Source of the DNA: an uncultured Bacteroidales bacterium
GTDB lineage: Bacteria; Bacteroidota; Bacteroidia; Bacteroidales; Paludibacteraceae
NCBI GenBank assembly: GCA_937892015.1
Contig: CALAUY010000017.1
Span: 1-19,633, forward strand
Length of the DNA stretch: 19,633 nucleotides
Direction of reading: 5' to 3'
Of the stretch, positions 1-7,441 are shown in pieces. The translations under genes and the position numbers were made by a program. Position 1 is the stretch's first letter. Each line of letters starts with the position of its first letter. The notes beneath the pieces are model-generated. The model had not been told where the DNA came from. It saw only the letters and a program-made list of their open reading frames with translations, and did not search any database.

Positions 1-14
1 AATAGCATTATAAG

Positions 15-2321
15 TTATTTCACAATGCGGCCGAGGAGGTCGTAAGTGATGCCATTCTTAAGGATGAAGAACTGACCGTTCTCGATGAACTTAACGGCTT
101 CATCGGAAGAATCAATCGCCTCGATGTAGGTGGCGTTATTCTCTTCATCTACAATGCGGATGATGGAAGGAGCAGTGCCTTCTCCACTTGAAAGCGTGGA
201 AGAAGTATGCAGATATGCTTTACCGGAAGTAAGAGTGGCACTGGTCCCGTTAATCAGATAGAAGCCGGGGTTACTGGCCGTCTCCCAACCAAGAACGTAA
301 TTGTTGTACGATGAACCGTCAGCCTTCGCCAGCGTAGTGCCGTTAGGCACGCCTACCAATAGATTGGCAGCGGGAGCAGTAGTTTCATCAGCAGTCGTCG
401 CAATGGTGAATGCGGTAGATGCCGTACCCTTGATTATCAAACCCGTGCGTGCAGGTACTTTCGCAGCAGAGGCGGTCAGCACTGCCTTGCCATCGGAAAC
501 CTCAGACACAACGTACGCCGTCATGCCATCAGTCAGCGTGGAGAGGTCGAGCGGATAGATACTGGAGAACGTGTTGTAGCCGCAAGCAGTGATGGTAGAA
601 CCAACAGTAGTAGGAACAGATTCAGCCAGCGGGGTGAATGTGATAGAGTAGATACGAAGCATCGTGGCACCGACGGCATCTTTATTTCCCGATTGAGGGT
701 CAGATGCATCGGGGATATAACCAGTAATGGTGACCTCACCGGCAGGAACGTAGATGTTACTGGCGGTTACCTCAGAACTTGTTGCAGACTTGAATTCTGT
801 CACTACGTCATTAACTTTAAGATGACGATAAGGACGGTCTTTGCCTGTATTGCTGAACACAACGGTTACAGTTCCCGGCACGCTGGTCTGGAACTTCACG
901 CTGTGACCCTGCAAATATTTCTTGTCGCGCACAGGATACTGGCAGACAACCTTCAGAGCATCGGCATTGAAGGTGGATGGGTCGTAGCCGATGTTCTGAG
1001 TCAGAACTTCTCCATCCATGTCGCCCAACAGGAATTCGGCAGAATTCGTCGGAGTAGTAGAAGTCGACAATTGGACATTATCACCTGTCAGCTTCGTCCA
1101 GTCCCAAGTGGTGGCAGTGCTGACGGTTGCCCATTCATGAGCTACTATGCTGGCATAATCAATTGCCAGGTCTTTTGTGTGACTATTACCATCGGTGAAG
1201 CGCAGCGTTGCTGTGCCGGAAGCACCGGAAGCAGAGTTATAGGTGATAGTGAAAGTGGTAGAAGCGACAGAACCGCTTGAGATGGTGAAAGAGGTAGGTG
1301 ATACAGAAAGACCATTGACATCAGATGTGAAGGCAACAGTTCCTGATGTCCCCTCCAAGAAATCCGCAGACATGGTTACGGTTGCTGTTTCACTGGTGCT
1401 TGCTTCACGATGAATGGGGGTGGAACGCAAGGTAATGGCGTTATCAGCCTTATCAAGGGTATATGTCGGCACTTTGGCGTTAACGGTATAAACATACTCA
1501 AACGTATTTGGTGAAGGAGTTGTGTAATTTTCTTCGTTTGCGGAAGAAAGCATTGCCACAAGTGTAGCAGTACCATTAACACTGTTGTTCAGAGTAAAGC
1601 CTGCACCTTCTCCTGTAATAGTGATTAAGCCATCATCGCTACCCGATTTAACGCTGTATGAGACGGAATAATCGCTGCCCGTGAGAGTTGCACTATTTGA
1701 AGCAGTAACGCCAAAACTTGGGGAGGGGGCTTCATCTCCATTCCATATCGTTCCTGAAGTTGCAGACCATGCACCAATGAGGGAGGGAGTGGTAGGGGCA
1801 GGAGTGCCGGTAATAGTAATTATTACATCGACTTGCTGTTTGTTGGCAACATGAAATGTGATAGTTCCTGTGGTTTGTGCATCTCCTGTAATAGACTTGG
1901 TTAAATCAGCCCAAGAGCTTTCAGTGTCTTTGACACTATTACTGGGTAAATTTGAAAATCCTGAACTGGATCCATTGACTTGATCAATAGAAGAATCAGT
2001 GTTGTCACTATGTGAATATCCTTTAAAGTTTATTGCTGTAATAGTAAAACCTGTCGGCAGCGTAATAGTATAAGTGGCGTTCTTACTTAATTTTAAGGTT
2101 TTTCCATCGGTCTCTGCTCCTTTGCCAGCGACACCACTAGTACCCCCTTTTGCAATTGTAAATGTTTGTGAGTTAGATACGAAGGTTTTTGCTTTATAAT
2201 CTTTGGCGTCACCTTCGTATTCTGTGGCTGTTGATTGAGATAAGACGTAAGTCTCTCCCCACACGTTTCCTATTGAGCAGACTAAGCCCAATAGGAGTAA
2301 AGATAGAATTTTGTGTTTCAT
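15..2321 (-). CDS. Secreted multidomain beta-rich surface protein (768 aa)
   Basis: Residues 1-22 form a signal peptide (basic MKHK, then a leucine-rich core ending near NVWG), so the mature chain is exported. The rest is rich in Ser, Thr, Gly and Val, as in stacked beta-sandwich domains: an N-terminal beta domain ending ITITGTP, Ig-like or bacterial-repeat segments, then a conserved block from about residue 577 (ITACGYNTFSS, later VPARTGLIIKG, NLLVGVPNGTT, GFYLINGTS, GKAYLHTS). I know that block from many Prevotella and Bacteroides surface proteins. The end, NGQFFILKNGITYDLLGRIV, resembles short Bacteroidales C-terminal tails linked to outer-membrane sorting, which I infer rather than see proven. 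No catalytic motif is visible. The start at 2321 was chosen for the signal peptide; a frame open to 2465 would add 48 unlikely residues and overlap the next gene. Adhesion or glycan binding is a guess. Confidence 0.8.
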   Translation of the reverse strand: MKHKILSLLLLGLVCSIGNVWGETYVLSQSTATEYEGDAKDYKAKTFVSNSQTFTIAKGGTSGVAGKGAETDGKTLKLSKNATYTITLPTGFTITAINFKGYSHSDNTDSSIDQVNGSSSGFSNLPSNSVKDTESSWADLTKSITGDAQTTGTITFHVANKQQVDVIITITGTPAPTTPSLIGAWSATSGTIWNGDEAPSPSFGVTASNSATLTGSDYSVSYSVKSGSDDGLITITGEGAGFTLNNSVNGTATLVAMLSSANEENYTTPSPNTFEYVYTVNAKVPTYTLDKADNAITLRSTPIHREASTSETATVTMSADFLEGTSGTVAFTSDVNGLSVSPTSFTISSGSVASTTFTITYNSASGASGTATLRFTDGNSHTKDLAIDYASIVAHEWATVSTATTWDWTKLTGDNVQLSTSTTPTNSAEFLLGDMDGEVLTQNIGYDPSTFNADALKVVCQYPVRDKKYLQGHSVKFQTSVPGTVTVVFSNTGKDRPYRHLKVNDVVTEFKSATSSEVTASNIYVPAGEVTITGYIPDASDPQSGNKDAVGATMLRIYSITFTPLAESVPTTVGSTITACGYNTFSSIYPLDLSTLTDGMTAYVVSEVSDGKAVLTASAAKVPARTGLIIKGTASTAFTIATTADETTAPAANLLVGVPNGTTLAKADGSSYNNYVLGWETASNPGFYLINGTSATLTSGKAYLHTSSTLSSGEGTAPSIIRIVDEENNATYIEAIDSSDEAVKFIENGQFFILKNGITYDLLGRIVK

Positions 2322-2406
2322 AATGTTTGTTGTTTTTAAGTTGTTAATATTAGTTGGTTGTCTTATTTCCAATATCAAACGGGACATAATCAATAAGGGC
2401 AACATA

Positions 2407-3312
2407 TCACATCCATTCTTGTGAAATGGAATGATAAGTGTTGGATAGTGCCTTACATTTATCAAATTTTATATTATCAATCGTAACAGACATATCCTGC
2501 AATGGTTTTTTATCTTCAAGTTCTCCTGGAATAAAACAAGTATTTAATTCCAATACAAATTCATTATCCTGTTTATTATCAGGAGTGAAAGATATGTGTG
2601 TTTTGGCAAGAAGAAAACTTTTATATGCCTCCAAATTAAATATATCAGAACTGCATATATGCGTTTTGGAAAGAACTCGCGCGTGGGGATACTTGGTTTG
2701 GATTTCATTAAATATTGTTTCGTCCAAAACATCTGATGAAAAAATGTTATCTGGAGTGCCAAATAGAGTAAAATCCGAGCTATCAACGCGTAAATCATTT
2801 TTCGTAGTAGGATGATATACAGAAGTAATATTCCTTAAATACAAAACATGAGCATCAGGAAAATCGTTAGTTAGCAACCATATGTCCTTTAAAATTTTGC
2901 AGTTCTTAATAATGAAGAGCCTTTTTTGAAAGATTCCATTTAAACAGTCTTTTAACCAATAAATATTGTCAATATTTAGACTTCGTAACACCGGTCGTTC
3001 ATTAACAAACATTCGCTCTCCAATCCAATATGCAGATATTCCAAAACGTACCTTTTGATTGGCATTGATTAGGCATAAAAGAATTGGGGTTCTGTCTGTT
3101 GTGGTTGTCGAAATACTTCTTAAAATGGTAAGATAATCGTTATACTGCTTAGAAGAATCAAATCCATCTTGTTTGCAATACAAAATAATCGGGAATCCCA
3201 CGAAGTTATCCTGTACGGAACGTAATGTACATCCCAAAGTAGGATGTTTGAAATTTTCGGTTGAGATGCCGAAATGTTGGAAAGCTTCTGCTGTAATCTT
3301 TAAGTTATCCAT
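2407..3312 (-). CDS. Hypothetical protein, AT-rich, unknown function (301 aa)
   Basis: I do not recognise this protein. It starts MDNLKITAEAFQHFGIS and has no signal peptide or membrane segment, so it is probably cytoplasmic. Residues around 70-115 (TPILLCLINANQ, then FGISAYWIGERMFVNERPVL) look like alternating strands and helices, followed by a lysine- and isoleucine-rich stretch (KRLFIIKNCKILKDIWLL). There is no Walker motif, nuclease motif or zinc cluster I can see. The base composition is visibly more AT-rich than nrdDG or the nusB operon, and its codons differ (many AAA, ATA and TTT), which suggests recent acquisition. It lies 63 nt downstream of the 220-aa gene on the same strand, so the two may be co-transcribed; the secreted protein gene follows 85 nt further on. 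The gene is likely real: 301 uninterrupted codons in AT-rich DNA. Confidence 0.7.
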   Translation of the reverse strand: MDNLKITAEAFQHFGISTENFKHPTLGCTLRSVQDNFVGFPIILYCKQDGFDSSKQYNDYLTILRSISTTTTDRTPILLCLINANQKVRFGISAYWIGERMFVNERPVLRSLNIDNIYWLKDCLNGIFQKRLFIIKNCKILKDIWLLTNDFPDAHVLYLRNITSVYHPTTKNDLRVDSSDFTLFGTPDNIFSSDVLDETIFNEIQTKYPHARVLSKTHICSSDIFNLEAYKSFLLAKTHISFTPDNKQDNEFVLELNTCFIPGELEDKKPLQDMSVTIDNIKFDKCKALSNTYHSISQEWM

Positions 3313-3375
3313 GTGTTTTATTATTTAAGTTGAGTACGATGATTGTTGGTACTAATCCATGTATTCGTTTGTCTT

Positions 3376-4038
3376 TCAAACACTCTCCAGCACTTCCCAT
3401 GCTATTTGACGAAGGGAGGTGTAGATGGGCTCAGGATGGAATTCGACAATTTTCCCACTAATGATAGTTTTCAGAGAAGTGGGTTCTCTGAACAATGCTT
3501 CTTCCTGTGTCATGTTTGGGTCAACATGACATCCGCCTGCTTTTTCTGATATGTTTTCAATTATGTTCTTTCGAGACATCTTGTTTCCGCCCTTATTGTC
3601 TATCACTAAGTCATTGTACCAAATGTTAAAAGGCAACATTTGAGGTTTCGGACTATTGCTAAACTTGCATAAAGGTAGGAGTTGTACCGTTAGCACATCA
3701 TCTATCATCTCTGCCTTTTTGGAGACCAATCCGGCATACACTGCTCCGTCTATAAATGTTTGATGCGAAACATTTGATAATTCCCAACAACAAAACCCAT
3801 TATAGCAGTGGTGAGCAGAGTCAACGAAAGACATTCTTTCCAATAATCCCAATTGGCCAAGTAAAGACTGGCACTGCTGCGTTTCTTTCAATAGAACACG
3901 AAGGCAGGTACTCATCGGAAATACAAACTCTACTTTACCATCATCAAAGTATTCGCAATACTTCTTCAACAGGTCAATCTGGCTCTGAAGGTTTTTTACC
4001 AACTCAGATTTCTCTCTTGATATGTGGGTTTCGTCCAT
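3376..4038 (-). CDS. Hypothetical protein, GGxHVD-type uncharacterised family (220 aa)
   Basis: The protein opens with a charged helix (EKSELVKNLQSQIDLLKKYCEYFDDGK), then LRVLLKETQQCQSLLGQLGLLERM, and near residues 150-180 KMSRKNIIENISEKAGGCHVDPNMTQ in two overlapping parts. From memory, this order (helical start, an LRVLLHDT-like helix, then a lysine-led helix ending in GGAHVD) marks a widespread uncharacterised family in bacterial accessory regions; I could not check this by search. In most members I recall Ala precedes His, and here it is Cys. There is no signal peptide or membrane segment. It is the first of three minus-strand genes, 63 nt ahead of the AT-rich 301-aa gene. The leader back to the structured block is long (about 140 nt from a weak promoter-like site). 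Function is unknown. Confidence 0.72.
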   Translation of the reverse strand: MDETHISREKSELVKNLQSQIDLLKKYCEYFDDGKVEFVFPMSTCLRVLLKETQQCQSLLGQLGLLERMSFVDSAHHCYNGFCCWELSNVSHQTFIDGAVYAGLVSKKAEMIDDVLTVQLLPLCKFSNSPKPQMLPFNIWYNDLVIDNKGGNKMSRKNIIENISEKAGGCHVDPNMTQEEALFREPTSLKTIISGKIVEFHPEPIYTSLRQIAWEVLESV

Positions 4039-4179
4039 AGATATTAACGATTTATGTTATTGTTTATTTATAGAGTTTTGTTTGTTGTTAATATGGTTGA
4101 TTAAAAGTTGTTTTTATTGCGAGACATTATATAATAGCGCGCGGGCGTGTAAGCGTGGGCGTACATGCGGGCGAGGGAG

Positions 4180-4294
4180 TTGGTGCATAGTTAGTGCACG
4201 CGTGCACTTGCACTTCGCATGAGCTAAACGCCTGTCTATCACCGCTTTAAGTGTTTCAAAGTGTTAGTGCACGCGTGCAATAACTATGCACTAA
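4180..4294. repeat. 29-bp imperfect inverted repeat with 57-nt loop
   Basis: Arms 4180-4208 and 4266-4294 are complementary at 27 of 29 positions. The two exceptions are at 4182 (G opposite T, a wobble in RNA) and at 4194 (G opposite A). Each arm also contains its own palindrome: GTGCACGCGTGCAC, perfect over 14 bases at 4194-4207, and TGCACGCGTGCA in the right arm. Both arms carry TAACTATGCAC, on opposite strands and pointing outward. The loop, 4209-4265, has no gene. Possible roles are a cruciform protein-binding site, a small non-autonomous element of about 115 bp, or a transcript-end structure. Confidence 0.8.
4186..4193 (-). promoter_or_regulatory. Weak candidate -7 element for the minus-strand accessory genes
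   Basis: On the minus strand the left arm of the inverted repeat reads TAACTATGCACC. This differs at one base from TAACTTTGCACC, the strong -7 region of nrdD. It would direct transcription toward the 220-aa gene, with a leader of about 140 nt that runs through a CG-rich tract, as the nusB leader does. No TTTG lies about 20 nt upstream, so the call is weak. Confidence 0.3.
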
Positions 4295-4356
4295 GGGGGG
4301 GCCATGGTTTCGCATGATTCAGTATCTTTCCGGAGGACGATCGGCAAAGCCGTACA

Positions 4357-4376
4357 TACCCCTACACCGCAAGCGG
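4357..4376 (+). repeat. 20-nt direct repeat, copy 1 of 3
   Basis: The unit reads TACCCCTACACCGCAAGCGG and ends in a tight palindrome (CCGC, AA, GCGG). It is identical to copy 3 and differs by one base from copy 2. A 41-nt spacer separates it from copy 2. Confidence 0.85.
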
Positions 4377-4417
4377 CTTAAACTACGAAGGGTTCGGTAT
4401 CCCATGCTATGGTTTCA

Positions 4418-4437
4418 TACCCGTACACCGCAAGCGG
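4418..4437 (+). repeat. 20-nt direct repeat, copy 2 of 3
   Basis: This copy reads TACCCGTACACCGCAAGCGG, with one substitution (C to G at the fifth base) relative to copies 1 and 3. It starts 61 nt after copy 1 and 60 nt before copy 3. The flanking text TGGTTTCA just before it resembles GCAGTTTCG before copy 3. Confidence 0.85.
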
Positions 4438-4477
4438 GTTTACTGCACAGGATTCAGCTTCATACTCGGCAGTTTCG

Positions 4478-4497
4478 TACCCCTACACCGCAAGCGG
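4478..4497 (+). repeat. 20-nt direct repeat, copy 3 of 3
   Basis: This copy is identical to copy 1. With the base on each side its palindrome extends to ACCGCAAGCGGT. A 40-nt spacer separates it from copy 2. The spacers are unrelated in sequence, but no further copy is seen on either side. Confidence 0.85.
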
Positions 4498-4519
4498 TCC
4501 CCTGTCTAAGGAATTCTAT

Positions 4520-4536
4520 GAAAGCCACCGGCTTTC
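4520..4536. repeat. Perfect 7-bp stem-loop
   Basis: GAAAGCC and GGCTTTC pair perfectly around a 3-nt loop (ACC). It is one of several small hairpins in the block between nrdG and the accessory genes. No T tract follows on either strand, so it is not a standard terminator. Confidence 0.7.
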
Positions 4537-4540
4537 AATC

Positions 4541-4580
4541 GCAAAACCGCACTTGCTCGCTAAAGCGAAGCGGATTTTGC
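4541..4580. repeat. Nested 40-nt stem-loop
   Basis: The outer arms GCAAAACCGC (4541-4550) and GCGGATTTTGC (4570-4580) form ten pairs with one bulged A at 4574. Inside, TCGCT (4557-4561) and AGCGA (4564-4568) form a second hairpin with a two-base loop. Two nested stems within 40 bases are unlikely to be chance and suggest a folded RNA or a cruciform. Confidence 0.65.
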
Positions 4581-4619
4581 TTCTTAACCCGCAAGGGGTA
4601 CGATCTGCTACGCTGTGCA

Positions 4620-4636
4620 CCCCCTACCTTAGGGGG
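4620..4636. repeat. GC-rich 6-bp stem-loop downstream of nrdG
   Basis: CCCCCT and AGGGGG pair around ACCTT, 45 nt past the nrdG stop in the direction of nrdDG transcription. It could slow or end the nrdDG transcript, but no T run follows on the minus strand, so it does not meet the usual terminator pattern. Confidence 0.45.
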
Positions 4637-4680
4637 AGAGCCTGATTAGTAACGAAAGCTGAGGTAAGGATGGGGAGGGG

Positions 4681-5154
4681 TCAGAACGTGAGTTCTTCGG
4701 CGGTGGAGGGGACGATGAAGCGCTGGTTTTCAGAGCCGCGAAAACGGAGAGCAGGTCCGAGAGGTTTGAGTGCTTGAATGAAAGGTCCATCAACGAGCAC
4801 ATCGATGTATTGCAGCAGTTGTTGATAGGGCTCTTTGCTGCGTATCTGCTCGAACCGAAACCCTGTATAGCACCATAGGTTGTATCCCTCGGCTTTGATT
4901 TGTCGGGCGAGGGGGATGAGCGCTTCGGCCTGATACATCGGGTCACCACCGCTGAACGTGACATCGAATCGGTTGAAACGGATGACGGACATGAGCTTGT
5001 CGATAGTCCAATCTGTGCCGGCATCGAACGGCCAACTGTCGGGATTGTGGCACCCGAGACAGGCATGTTCGCATCCGGCAAAATATATACTAGTGCGGAG
5101 GCCGGGGCCATCCACACTAGTTCCTTCAGCAATATTGATAACGCGGAGCGTCAC
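4681..5154 (-). CDS. nrdG: Anaerobic ribonucleotide reductase activating protein (radical SAM)
   Basis: NrdG uses a [4Fe-4S] cluster and S-adenosylmethionine to place the glycyl radical on NrdD. The cluster motif is CEHACLGC with Cys at 28, 32 and 35 (the C-x3-C-x2-C pattern of radical SAM enzymes), followed by the SAM-contacting TFSGGDP at about 67-72. At 157 aa it has normal length for this small activase. The start is a GTG at 5154, one base past the nrdD stop (TGA-A-GTG). It gives MTLRVINIAEGTSVDGPGLR, which matches the family start, and no in-frame ATG fits better. It is therefore probably translated by coupling to nrdD. The reading has no gaps or missing residues. Confidence 0.95.
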   Translation of the reverse strand: MTLRVINIAEGTSVDGPGLRTSIYFAGCEHACLGCHNPDSWPFDAGTDWTIDKLMSVIRFNRFDVTFSGGDPMYQAEALIPLARQIKAEGYNLWCYTGFRFEQIRSKEPYQQLLQYIDVLVDGPFIQALKPLGPALRFRGSENQRFIVPSTAEELTF

Positions 5155-5155
5155 T

Positions 5156-7363
5156 TCACTTGTGCACTATTCGGTCGTGCAGTTCGGCCAGTTTGCCGCT
5201 GTTCCAACGGTCGGTAGTACCAACGAGGTATCCGGTGATACGTTGTAGTGTGTCGATGTTGTGACTATGGCACACGGGGCATTCGGTAAGTCCTTCAGAT
5301 GCATCCTCGTATCCGCAGTCCATGCAGCGGTTGCGATTGTGGTTGACCGACCCATAACCGATATTGTACTCATCCATCAGATCGACGATGTCCATGATAG
5401 CTTGCGGGTTCTGCGTTGCATCACCATCGACCTCGACGTAGAAAATATGTCCACCGAGGGTGAGGGGATGATAGGGGGCTTCTATCTCGGCCTTATGTCT
5501 GGGCGAGCAGTGGTAATAGACGGGCACGTGATTGGAGTTGGTGTAATAATCGCGGTCGGTGACGCCCGGGATGATACCGAAATCTTTCTTGTCCTGCTTG
5601 GTGAAACGTCCGGCCAAACCTTCGGCGGGCGTGGCGAGGATGGAGTAGTTGTGCTCGTATTTCTGCGAGAACTCGAGTTGTCGGTTGCGCATATAGGTGA
5701 CGATGCGCAGTCCGAGTTCTTGCGCCTCTTCCGACTCGCCATGGTGCTTGCCGATGAGTGCAATCAGACATTCGGCGAGTCCGATGAAGCCGATGCCGAG
5801 CGTGCCCTGATTGATGACCGACTCGATGGTGTCGTCGGGTTGGAGGTTCTCGGCACCCACCCACAGTTTGCTCATTACCAGTTGGAACTGCTTGGCCATG
5901 GCGGTTTTTTGGAACTCATAGCGCTCGTGGAGTTGCAGTGCAACGATGTCGAGGAGGTTATCGAGTTTAGCGAAGAAAGCGTTGATGCGCGCCTCTTTGT
6001 CGGCAATATCCATGCACTCGATGGCCAGACGGACGATGTTGATGGTGGAGAAAGAGAGGTTGCCGCGTCCGATGGATGTTTTCTCACCGTATCGGTTATC
6101 AAAAACGCGCGTACGGCATCCCATCGTTGCCACCTCCCATTTGTAGCGGTTGGGGTCGTCGATGCGCCAATTGTCGTGGTGGTTGTATGGTGCATCTAAG
6201 TTAACGAAATTAGGAAAGAACCGGCGAGCTGTCACCTTGCAAGCAAGTTGGTAGAGGTCGTAGTTGGGGTCGGTGGGCAGGTAACTCACGCCGCGTTTTT
6301 TCTTCCATATCTGGATGGGGAAGATGGCCGTAGAGCCGTTTCCGACACCCTCGTAGGTAGTCTTGAGTATCTCGCGGATGACGCATCGTCCTTCAGCGGA
6401 GAAATCGGTGCCATAGTTGATGGAAGAGAAAACCACCTGGTTACCCCCACGCGAATGGATGGTGTTCATGTTGTGCACGAACGCTTCCATAGCCTGGTGT
6501 ACACGGGCCACGGTGCGGTTGATGGCGTGATGGAAATAGCGGTCTTTGCCAACCATCCCCGTCAGTTCGGCAGTCAGATAGTCTTTGATGGGAGCGTCGT
6601 AGAGGTCGTGCAGGTCTTCACCGGTAAGCGACTCGAGGTTCTTGACCTCTTCTATATACGACGCGCGCACGTAAGGAGCCATGTAGAAATCGAAAGCAGG
6701 GATGGCCTGCCCGCCGTGCATCTCGTTTTGGGCAGTCTCCATGGAGATACATGCGATGACGGAAGCGGTCTCAATGCGCTTGGCAGGCCGGCTCTCACCA
6801 TGCCCTGCCACAAAACCGTGCTTTAGGATGTTGTCCAACGGATGTTGCACGCACGTCAGTGACTTGGTGGGATAGTAGTCCTTGTCGTGGATGTGGAGGA
6901 GGTTGTGGCGCACGGCCTCGCGCGCGTCGGGGGAGAGCAAGTAGTCGTCCACAAACGGTTTGGTTGACTCGCTGGCGAACTTCATCATCATACCGGCAGG
7001 GGTGTCGGCGTTCATGTTGGCGTTCTCGCGCGTCACGTCCGTTTTCTTGGCAGCGATGATCTCGAGGAACACCTCGCGCGTCTTGGCTTTGCGTGCGATG
7101 TCGCGTTGGTTACGATAAGCGATGTAGCCTTTCGCCACCTCTTTGCGCGGCGATTTCATGAGCTCAAGCTCCACTTGGTCTTGGATGGCATCGACTGTCA
7201 TCTGTTCCTTTCCTTGCGTCGAGATCTTATCCACTATTCGTTGGATGAGGTCCTCGTCCACGCCTTTTTCCGTCACAAGCATCGCCTTGCGGATGGCGGT
7301 TTTGATTTTTTCTTCGTTGAAGCCAACTATTCGGCCGTCACGTTTTACGATTGTTTGAATCAT
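5156..7363 (-). CDS. nrdD: Anaerobic (class III) ribonucleoside-triphosphate reductase
   Basis: The enzyme reduces ribonucleotides to deoxyribonucleotides under anoxia using a glycyl radical. In the 735-aa chain, the N-terminal IVKRDGRIVGFNEEKIKTAI region is an ATP-cone allosteric domain (about 1-90). The central NTIHSRGGNQVVFSSINYGT stretch belongs to the catalytic barrel. The C-terminus has the zinc-site cysteines 680, 683, 695 and 698 (CMDC and CPVC) and the radical loop RITGYLVG, with the radical-bearing glycine at 711. I chose the ATG at 7363 because MIQTIVKRDG is the usual family start; an in-frame ATG at 7393 would add ten residues. nrdG follows after one base. The promoter at 7473-7504 and a dyad at 7442-7457 lie upstream. 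All key residues appear intact. Confidence 0.96.
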   Translation of the reverse strand: MIQTIVKRDGRIVGFNEEKIKTAIRKAMLVTEKGVDEDLIQRIVDKISTQGKEQMTVDAIQDQVELELMKSPRKEVAKGYIAYRNQRDIARKAKTREVFLEIIAAKKTDVTRENANMNADTPAGMMMKFASESTKPFVDDYLLSPDAREAVRHNLLHIHDKDYYPTKSLTCVQHPLDNILKHGFVAGHGESRPAKRIETASVIACISMETAQNEMHGGQAIPAFDFYMAPYVRASYIEEVKNLESLTGEDLHDLYDAPIKDYLTAELTGMVGKDRYFHHAINRTVARVHQAMEAFVHNMNTIHSRGGNQVVFSSINYGTDFSAEGRCVIREILKTTYEGVGNGSTAIFPIQIWKKKRGVSYLPTDPNYDLYQLACKVTARRFFPNFVNLDAPYNHHDNWRIDDPNRYKWEVATMGCRTRVFDNRYGEKTSIGRGNLSFSTINIVRLAIECMDIADKEARINAFFAKLDNLLDIVALQLHERYEFQKTAMAKQFQLVMSKLWVGAENLQPDDTIESVINQGTLGIGFIGLAECLIALIGKHHGESEEAQELGLRIVTYMRNRQLEFSQKYEHNYSILATPAEGLAGRFTKQDKKDFGIIPGVTDRDYYTNSNHVPVYYHCSPRHKAEIEAPYHPLTLGGHIFYVEVDGDATQNPQAIMDIVDLMDEYNIGYGSVNHNRNRCMDCGYEDASEGLTECPVCHSHNIDTLQRITGYLVGTTDRWNSGKLAELHDRIVHK

Positions 7364-7441
7364 GGTTTGTAATGATGTTTGTTGAGTGCCCAAAAGAGCC
7401 CTATATGTGTTAAATATTTAATAATCAGAGTGAAAAAAGAA

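Larger units (their letters stand above)
4039..4680. other. Structured non-coding intergenic block
   Basis: This stretch between the nrdG stop and the 220-aa gene start has no credible coding frame. It holds an AT-rich leader (4039-4135), a CG-rich alternating purine-pyrimidine tract (4137-4175), a long imperfect inverted repeat (4180-4294), a G run (4295-4301), three copies of a 20-nt repeat (4357-4497) and a series of small stem-loops (4342-4636). The two plus-strand frames that cross it (4314-4649 and 4409-4645) translate the repeats into VSYPYTASG-like peptides, but the 61- and 60-nt periods do not keep one frame, so they are probably accidental. The block could be an RNA gene, a REP-like cluster or remains of a small mobile element. 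Confidence 0.7.

Noticed and set aside
2322..2465. N-terminal extension of the secreted protein
   Set aside because: The extra 48 residues precede a perfect signal peptide and overlap the end of the neighbouring gene.
4281..4288. Plus-strand promoter in the right arm of the inverted repeat
   Set aside because: TAACTATG is one base off consensus and no TTTG is at proper distance; there is also no gene downstream to serve.
4357..4497. Spaced repeats as a CRISPR array
   Set aside because: Only three repeats of 20 nt with 40-nt spacers, no cas genes in the window, and the repeats sit among many other hairpins. CRISPR repeats are normally longer and more numerous.
4620..4636. Intrinsic terminator for nrdDG
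   Set aside because: The hairpin is good, but no T run follows on the minus strand, so it is listed only as a stem-loop.
4314..4649. Plus-strand open frames over the repeat block (also 4409-4645)
   Set aside because: They mostly translate the DNA repeats, the 61-nt period shifts the frame, composition is unlike a protein, and no promoter or ribosome site is convincing.
5261..6199. 312-codon open frame antisense to nrdD (and a similar one antisense to dxs at 16262-17218)
   Set aside because: Both are shadows of strongly identified enzymes; the translations are Val/His/Asp-rich with no recognisable domain.
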